Assembly (NCBI RefSeq): GCF_006170445.1
Contig: NZ_VCNA01000008.1
Span: 62,001-126,000 of the forward strand
DNA: 64,000 nt
Direction of reading: 5' to 3'
From: Brevibacillus dissolubilis
Lineage (GTDB): Bacteria; Bacillota; Bacilli; Brevibacillales; Brevibacillaceae
Shown here: positions 58,664-64,000 of the stretch, piece after piece
How positions within the stretch are numbered: position 1 is the stretch's first letter
Layout: each line of letters opens with the position of its first letter
The notes under the pieces: model-generated
Seen by the model: the letters and a program-made list of their open reading frames with translations, nothing else
Databases searched by the model: none
Told to the model about the DNA's origin: nothing
Made by a program: the position numbers and the translations under genes

Positions 58664-59935
58664 TTACAGCTTAATTTTTGCAAATTTACGCTTGCCGTTT
58701 TGCACTACCATGTCGTTTTCCAGCGTCACTTCTGCGTTGAGATCGGTGACCTTCTCCTCGTTCACCTTCACCGCACCTGCTTGTACGGCACGGCGTGCTT
58801 CCCCTTTAGAAGTAGCGAGACCGAGATCGAATACGAGGTCGACGATTTTTGCCTGGCCATTTTCATAAGCGGAGGCATCAAGGGTTACCTCTGGAATATC
58901 AGTTGGCAGAGCACGTTGCTGGAATACGGTTTTGAAGTGGTTCTCAGCTGCATCTGCTTCCTCTTGACCATGGAACATGCGGACAAAGGTTTTGGCCAGA
59001 TTCATCTTGGCATCGCGCGGGTGAACACTGCCGTCTTCCAGACCTTTTTTCAGTGCTTCCAGATCTTCACTGGTGATGTCGGTCGCAAGCTCGTAGTAGC
59101 GGAGCATCAGCTCGTCTGGTACAGACATGGTTTTGCCATAGATTTCGTTTGGAGCTTCGTTGACACCGATGTAGTTGTTGAGGCTCTTGGACATTTTTTG
59201 CACGCCGTCGAGACCCTCAAGGATCGGCATGACGATAGCAACTTGCTGTTCTTGTCCATATTCTTTTTGAAGGTTCCGGCCCATCAGCAGGTTGAATTTC
59301 TGGTCGGTTCCGCCCAGCTCTACATCGCTTTTCAGTGCTACGGAATCGTATCCCTGCATCAGCGGGTAGAAAAACTCGTGGAGCGAGATTGGCTGATTGG
59401 CACTGTAGCGCTTGGTGAAGTCATCGCGCTCCAACATACGGGCTACAGTGGTTTTGGCCGCCAAGGTAACGACATCGGAAAAATTCATCGGAGCGAGCCA
59501 CTCCGAGTTGTAATAAACCTCTACACGGGAGGTGTCCAGAACTTTGCCGAACTGCTCTACATAGCTTTGTGCATTCTGTTTGACTTGTTCTTCTGTCAGC
59601 TGCTTACGGGTCTCGGATTTGCCTGTCGGGTCACCGATGCGGCCTGTGAAGTCACCGATCAAGAGTTGGATGGTGTGGCCAAGCTCTTGGAAATGACGCA
59701 TTTTTTGCAGAACAACGGTATGGCCGACGTGGATGTCCGGTGCGGACGGGTCGAGGCCCAGCTTGATGCGGAGCGGCTCACCTGTGGTGACGAAGCGCTC
59801 CAGCTTTTTGCGCAGGTCTTCTTCTGGGACGATTTCGGCCACACCGCGGCGGATCAGTGCCAGCTGACGCTCTACCTCTTGCTGCTGTTCAGGGGTTAAC
59901 ACGATTTTTTTCGTGGTGGTTTCTTGGTTTTCCAT
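58664..59935 (-). CDS. tyrS: Tyrosyl-tRNA synthetase (TyrZ/type 2-like)
   Basis: 423 aa from the ATG at 59935 (AGGAGAG upstream). Class I synthetase: HIGH-like [20 protein letters not shown] near residue 50 and [16 protein letters not shown] near 230; C-terminal S4 domain ([20 protein letters not shown]). The [16 protein letters not shown] and [12 protein letters not shown] patterns place it with the TyrZ-like type 2 enzymes rather than the main B. subtilis TyrS type. Controlled by the T-box leader upstream. Neighbouring rpsD and the GGDEF gene preserve Bacillus gene order. Confidence 0.96.
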   Translation of the reverse strand: MENQETTTKKIVLTPEQQQEVERQLALIRRGVAEIVPEEDLRKKLERFVTTGEPLRIKLGLDPSAPDIHVGHTVVLQKMRHFQELGHTIQLLIGDFTGRIGDPTGKSETRKQLTEEQVKQNAQSYVEQFGKVLDTSRVEVYYNSEWLAPMNFSDVVTLAAKTTVARMLERDDFTKRYSANQPISLHEFFYPLMQGYDSVALKSDVELGGTDQKFNLLMGRNLQKEYGQEQQVAIVMPILEGLDGVQKMSKSLNNYIGVNEAPNEIYGKTMSVPDELMLRYYELATDITSEDLEALKKGLEDGSVHPRDAKMNLAKTFVRMFHGQEEADAAENHFKTVFQQRALPTDIPEVTLDASAYENGQAKIVDLVFDLGLATSKGEARRAVQAGAVKVNEEKVTDLNAEVTLENDMVVQNGKRKFAKIKL

Positions 59936-59971
59936 TGATTTCACACTCTCCTTTTGGTCGGGTAAAGACAA

Positions 59972-60282
59972 ATAAAAAAGACCCCATCCCACATAGGGAC
60001 GAGATCTGTGTTCTCGCGGTACCACCCTAGTTGAGAAGAAATCAGCTTCTTCTCCACTCTGATGCAGCATAACGGGCTGCTTCCGGTCATTGCGCAGCTG
60101 TTCTGCAAGCAGGTGCACCTGCTTGACTAACAAAAACTGGCATAGACAAGCTCCAGACGTGTAATTCACTTGAGGTACAGGGCTGGTTCGCACCGACCAC
60201 CAGCTCTCTTGTCGACCTGTGTCCCTCCGCTACTTGGCGTCCTTCGTCGCTTTGTGTTATTTTGCGCTGTTGATATGAAAAT
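59972..60282 (-). promoter_or_regulatory. Tyrosine T-box riboswitch of tyrS
   Basis: Minus strand: specifier loop AGTGAATTACACG with Tyr codon TAC at 60163-60161, the T-box core AGGGTGGTACCGCG at 60028-60015, and a terminator stem (GATCTCGTCCC / GGGATGGGGTC) ended by TTTTTT near 59975. Uncharged tRNA-Tyr stabilises the antiterminator and lets tyrS be transcribed. A TTGACA -35 box lies at 60313-60308. The 59936-60402 gap holds only this leader and the two promoters. Confidence 0.95.
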
Positions 60283-60402
60283 ACTTTTACCACATTTTAT
60301 CATCCCTTGTCAATACAGGTCGAGGATGTGTCGTTTCGCTTCTATCCCACTTATTTTGGTTATGGTATAATTAGGCTGATCTTGTAAGGGGGACGTACAT
60401 AT

Positions 60403-63400
60403 ATGCAGAATCAACATCCGCCTGCCGATGAGAGACAAAGAAGAAGACGTCGGCGTGGCACGAAGAAACATCCTGTCATTCTCGCGCTGCAAGTGTTCAC
60501 GGTTCTAGGTTTTATGGGTTTATTTGCGGTTGGAGGGGTTCTTGGCGGTTATATCGCTTCCCTGGTACATGATGAGCCTGTGCGTACCTATGAGGATATG
60601 CAGAAGAAGATTTTCAGCAACTACCTCACCGGCTTCGCTTACTATCAAGACGGCTCGCTGATCGGCCAGCTGCGTGCGGAAGAAGACCGCCGTCTGGTTA
60701 AGAAATCAGAAGTGTCGCCTTATCTGATTAATGCGATCATCGCGACCGAAGATAAATATTTTTACGAGCATCACGGGATCGTGGTTCAATCGACGATTCG
60801 CGGGATGATCCAGGATTTCACCAATCAGCCGGTCGTCACAGGCGGCTCTACCCTGACCCAGCAATTAGTGAAAAATACGCTTCTCACCCGGGAAGTGAGC
60901 CATGCCCGGAAAGCCAAAGAAATCTTCCATGCCCTCCGGATTGAGCGTATGTTTTCGAAGGATCAGATTCTGGAAGCCTACATGAACGAAATCTACTTCG
61001 GCAAGAATGCCAACGGCTCCAACATCTATGGTGTACAAGCCGCGGCTAAAGGGATTTTTGATAAGGACGTAAAAGATCTCAATCTCGCTGAAGCCACCTA
61101 TATCGCGGGCATGCCGCAAAGCCCGAACGCTTACTCCCCTTTCTCAGCGGACGGCTTGGGACGGGGCAAGGAGCGCCAAGTCATGGTGCTTGACCGAATG
61201 CTTGAGAATCATTATATCTCCAAGCAGCAGTATGACGAGGCGATTTCCTACGATTTCGAAGCACACCTCGCCAAACCAAGCCGCCGCGCTTACGCCGACC
61301 ATCCGTATCTCATGATGGAGATTGAGGAGCGGGCCGCCAAGGTGCTGGTCGATCAAAAGCTGGCTGAGGAAGGCCGCGTCAAAGCTGACGTGGGCCGCAA
61401 TGAGTACCGCCAGCTCGTTGAGGACAAGCGCCGTGAAATCCTGCGCAACGGCTATCATATCCATACCACAGTCAACAAAGAAGTGAACGGGATCATGGAG
61501 AAGATCGCTGCCGATTCGGATAACTTCGGTGACAACGTCTCCTACACGATCACCCGCTCCAACGGCAAACGGGAACGCATCGAAAACGCGCTGGAGCAAG
61601 TAGGTGCCACTCTGATTCACAATAAAACAGGTGCAATCCTCGGCATGATCGGTGGGCGTGATTTTAACGTGGAGCAGACCAACCACGCGACCGTACCGCG
61701 CCAACCGGGTTCGGCCATGAAACCAATCGCTGCGTACGCTCCTGCTTTTGAACTCGGGTATCTGCAGCCAGGCTCCCCGATCGACGACTCCCCCGTGGTG
61801 CTTGCTGACGGGCAGAACGGCAGTCACTTGCCGCAGAACTGGGACCGCCAGTTCCACGGGATCATGAGCTCACGCGAAGCGCTCCGCATGTCCTGGAACG
61901 TACCTGCGATCAAAGCCTACATGAAAGTCGGCATTCCGACCGCTCTTGAGTATGTCAAAAAAATGGGCGTGACCACGCTGGTCGACAGTGACAATCATGC
62001 CGCTACAGGTGTTATCGGTGGACTTGCCTACGGTCTTACCTCCGAGGAGATCACCAATGCCTATGCCACCTTTGCCAACCATGGTTCATTTATCGATGCA
62101 TACATGATCGAGCGCATCGATGACAGCCAAGGCAACAGTATCTACAAGCATGAGGTTCAGCCTGTTCCCGTCTTCAGCCCGCAGACCGCTTACCTGATCA
62201 CCGATATGATGCGTACTGTCGTCAATTCCGGTACAGGTACAACCGTCCGCAAATACATCCCCCGTGGTATTGATATCGCAGGGAAAACGGGGACGACCAA
62301 CAACTCGAATGACCTTTGGTTCGTCGGCTACACACCAGAACTCTCACTCGGTGTCTGGTCCGGTTATGATGAGCCGCATCCGCTTCCAAGCTCTGCTTCA
62401 AAACGCCCGATGCAGATCTGGGGCAAGATCATCAAGCAAGTGATGGAGCTTGATCCGAATCTCTCACCGGAATCCAGGAAGTTTGAAAAGCCATCCGGCA
62501 TCACGACTCTGACCGTCGACAGCAAATCAGGCATGCTCCCAAGCGAGCTCTCCAAAGCTGCCGGTCATCTGATCACGGATCTGTTCAACACGCAATTCGC
62601 CCCGCGCAAGGTGGACGATACGCATAAAAAAGTAAGAGTCGTCGAACTCGATGGTGTGCTTTATCTGGCGAAGGAAGGCACTCCTGACGACTTTGTCAGC
62701 GAAGGAATCTACTTCTTGGGCAAAGATTCTCTAACTGGTTCTGTAAGGACATCCGCCATTGGGAAAAAAGGCTACAGCCGTCCAAGCGACTGGGATAGCC
62801 GCCTTCCTGAAAAAGAAGACCCGCGTACCGCCGTCGATGGTACTCCCGGCGCACCAACCAATGTCAAAGCCAGCCGATCCGGTAACCAAGTTACATTGAA
62901 CTGGGCTGTCGGCGGTGAAAAAGATATCGTCGGTTACCGCATCTACCGGGCTACCGCCAACAATGGCTTTACCAAAGTGGCTACGGTCAAAGACCCGGCT
63001 ACCATCACCTACAGCGATGCAACAGGTGGCGGCGACGGTTACGGCTACTACATCACCGCTGTCGACCTGACTGGTCAGGAATCGGCTCCATCCCCAATCG
63101 CCACGGTCGGTTCCGGAACATTTGACACACCGACGCCATCAGGCGATCCATCTGGAACGGATCAACCATCTCCTTCTCCAGACAGCACTGAAGACCCGAC
63201 CTCCATCGGCACACCAGGAGGCACGAATGCTGGCGACAACGGTTCTTCCGATGAACCATCAGGCAACTCCCCTGCCCCAACCCAAAGCGTGCCACAAGCA
63301 CCAAGCGGTCTGGGTATCACCAAAGCAGGAGACAGCTATAAGCTGAAGTGGAGAGCCAACTCTGGGAATGATCAGGTGGTAGCCTACAACATCTACTACA

Positions 63401-63564
63401 CCTCCGATCCGGTTAATGGCTTCCAACTGCTCGATACCGTCGCAGGTACGAACTATGTCCACAACACCAAGCTGAAAAACGGCTTCTACTATGTCACCGC
63501 AGTGAACAGCTATGGTGAATCGGAGCATTCAAACAGTGTGAATACTTCTCAGGCGGGTAATTGA
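60403..63564 (+). CDS. Class A penicillin-binding protein with C-terminal fibronectin III domains
   Basis: 1053 aa. Basic cytoplasmic tail (ERQRRRRRRGTKKHP), a membrane helix (about 27-55), then a GT51 glycosyltransferase (75-250): IIATEDKYFYEHHGI (catalytic Glu), GGSTLTQQLVKNTLL, YMNEIYFGKNANGSNIYGVQ. Transpeptidase (about 390-690): RQPGSAMKPIAAYAP (SxxK), RMSWNVPAIKAY (SxN), IDIAGKTGTTNNSNDLWFVG (KTG). Two FN3-like domains (about 800-890; 965-1050), joined by a Ser/Pro/Asp linker, follow. It builds and cross-links peptidoglycan; FN3 tails are common in Bacillales PBP1-type enzymes. AGGGGG is upstream of the ATG; divergent from tyrS. Confidence 0.96.
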   Translation: MQNQHPPADERQRRRRRRGTKKHPVILALQVFTVLGFMGLFAVGGVLGGYIASLVHDEPVRTYEDMQKKIFSNYLTGFAYYQDGSLIGQLRAEEDRRLVKKSEVSPYLINAIIATEDKYFYEHHGIVVQSTIRGMIQDFTNQPVVTGGSTLTQQLVKNTLLTREVSHARKAKEIFHALRIERMFSKDQILEAYMNEIYFGKNANGSNIYGVQAAAKGIFDKDVKDLNLAEATYIAGMPQSPNAYSPFSADGLGRGKERQVMVLDRMLENHYISKQQYDEAISYDFEAHLAKPSRRAYADHPYLMMEIEERAAKVLVDQKLAEEGRVKADVGRNEYRQLVEDKRREILRNGYHIHTTVNKEVNGIMEKIAADSDNFGDNVSYTITRSNGKRERIENALEQVGATLIHNKTGAILGMIGGRDFNVEQTNHATVPRQPGSAMKPIAAYAPAFELGYLQPGSPIDDSPVVLADGQNGSHLPQNWDRQFHGIMSSREALRMSWNVPAIKAYMKVGIPTALEYVKKMGVTTLVDSDNHAATGVIGGLAYGLTSEEITNAYATFANHGSFIDAYMIERIDDSQGNSIYKHEVQPVPVFSPQTAYLITDMMRTVVNSGTGTTVRKYIPRGIDIAGKTGTTNNSNDLWFVGYTPELSLGVWSGYDEPHPLPSSASKRPMQIWGKIIKQVMELDPNLSPESRKFEKPSGITTLTVDSKSGMLPSELSKAAGHLITDLFNTQFAPRKVDDTHKKVRVVELDGVLYLAKEGTPDDFVSEGIYFLGKDSLTGSVRTSAIGKKGYSRPSDWDSRLPEKEDPRTAVDGTPGAPTNVKASRSGNQVTLNWAVGGEKDIVGYRIYRATANNGFTKVATVKDPATITYSDATGGGDGYGYYITAVDLTGQESAPSPIATVGSGTFDTPTPSGDPSGTDQPSPSPDSTEDPTSIGTPGGTNAGDNGSSDEPSGNSPAPTQSVPQAPSGLGITKAGDSYKLKWRANSGNDQVVAYNIYYTSDPVNGFQLLDTVAGTNYVHNTKLKNGFYYVTAVNSYGESEHSNSVNTSQAGN

Positions 63565-63576
63565 CGCCAAGCCAAA

Positions 63577-63606
63577 AGAGCGCGGCTGCCATGCCCGCTC
63601 TTTTTT
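63577..63606 (+). terminator. Terminator of the PBP gene
   Basis: AAAGAGCG / CGCTCTTT stem around GGCTGCCATGCC, then TTTT. Confidence 0.8.
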
Positions 63607-63630
63607 GCTTTATTATTGTTACTCCCAGAG

Positions 63631-63716
63631 GGAGTGAGGAGATCATCTGTTTTCCAGTCGCCTTTCCCTCTCTTCGTTCGGCCGGTCTCCTTCCAAACAG
63701 ATGATCTCCTCACTCC
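63631..63716. repeat. Perfect 22-bp inverted repeat with 42-base loop
   Basis: Arms 63631-63652 and 63695-63716 are exactly complementary (GGAGTGAGGAG... and ...CTCCTCACTCC). The loop carries GGCCGGTCTCCTTCC. The 63607-64000 stretch has no gene. Confidence 0.85.
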
Positions 63717-63966
63717 TGCGTGTACCGCAACTTTTTAAAAGAAAAAAATTAGTGGCTCATCCATAACTCTTGGGAATATGTCATACTTTTATTACATAGA
63801 TGTGAAAAGCTTAAAGACAGACGGCTCACACTCGAGGATACCTTCCTGTTTTGGATGTTTTGGGATGTTTTTGCTCTTTTAAGATCCTTCTCATATCCTT
63901 AGAATCTTTAGATCCCCTTTATTTAAAAAGTGCTTGGCTATACGCCAGAGCGTGATGAGGAAGGAA

Positions 63967-64000
63967 CTGTTTGTAAGGAGACCGGCTGAACGTAGTGAGG
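63967..64000. repeat. Partial second copy of the repeat at 63631, cut by the window end
   Basis: CTGTTTGTAAGGAGACCGGC and the following TGAACGTAGTGAGG match, with few changes, the reverse complement of the 63680-63700 loop and arm (CTGTTTGGAAGGAGACCGGC, CGAACGAAGAGAGG). The copy runs off the window and lies in the opposite orientation. Confidence 0.65.

Noticed and set aside
58700-59899. 399-aa plus-strand ORF
   Set aside because: Opposite tyrS over its whole length; no ribosome site, shadow frame.
63631-63716. Inverted repeat as an ordinary terminator
   Set aside because: The 22-bp arms enclose a 42-base loop and there is no T-run; the PBP gene already has a terminator at 63577.

Overview
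The window comes from a spore-forming, Gram-positive member of the Bacillales. It carries an alpha/beta-type small acid-soluble spore protein (SASP), spo0M, ytrH/ytrI, codY, refZ-like and DUF1540 genes, a tyrosine T-box leader, strong AGGAGG ribosome sites and many GTG/TTG starts. Base composition looks close to 50% GC. Several gene pairs follow Bacillus subtilis order (nifZ-thiI, ytrH-ytrI, refZ next to an EzrA-like gene, a GAF/GGDEF protein near rpsD and tyrS). The codY gene, however, stands alone, and several proteins have unusual architectures. An Alicyclobacillaceae/Tumebacillus-like host is possible but is only an inference.

Layout. 1-11.8 kb, mostly minus strand: a truncated DUF2953 protein, an SLH/3D-domain surface protein, a SASP with a readable SigG promoter, a ROK regulator with an MFS transporter, a MocR regulator followed by another MFS transporter, a glycolipid-type glycosyltransferase with a YkoP-like partner, a TerC protein and RocB. 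12-15 kb: an orphan histidine kinase, a small lipoprotein and a 14-gene tRNA cluster. 15-29 kb: an FAH-family enzyme, thiI/nifZ, a small coiled-coil gene whose promoter region has cre-like and CodY-box-like sites, a LysM protein, dapF, house-cleaning enzymes, a large low-complexity membrane protein with repeated SASP-protease-like motifs, DUF1540 and a DUF4874/DUF4832 secreted protein. 29-38 kb: transporters, codY, a truncated hemoglobin, the sporulation operon ytrH-ytrI-spo0M, a Gln/Gly-rich protein with five 42-bp repeats, and small proteins. 38-45 kb: an HD-GYP protein, an M42 peptidase and, divergently, a GNAT plus N-succinylamino-acid-racemase-type pair and a YtfP-like flavoprotein. 45-56 kb: a TPM-EzrA-like fusion in an operon with a RefZ-like regulator and a TVP38 protein, a lipoprotein, a metallo-beta-lactamase-fold enzyme, a GAF/GGDEF protein and rpsD with its leader. 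56-64 kb: a CBO0543-type pseudogene with two Trp-to-TAG changes, three tandem type I toxin-antitoxin cassettes, T-box-controlled tyrS, a class A penicillin-binding protein (PBP) and a palindromic repeat at the window end.

Most notable. (1) Two related long-hairpin elements of about 230 nt, at 35.5 and 39.6 kb, have compensatory differences between copies. They may be a structured RNA or a palindromic mobile element. (2) A triplicated holin-like toxin array has predicted antisense RNAs with promoters and terminators. (3) An EzrA-like cell-division protein is fused to an extracytoplasmic TPM domain. (4) Several proteins share E-[FI]-A-x-E-[FL]-G-like motifs, suggesting a wider set of spore proteins cut by the germination protease GPR. 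All functional calls rest on reading the sequence; no database search was run.
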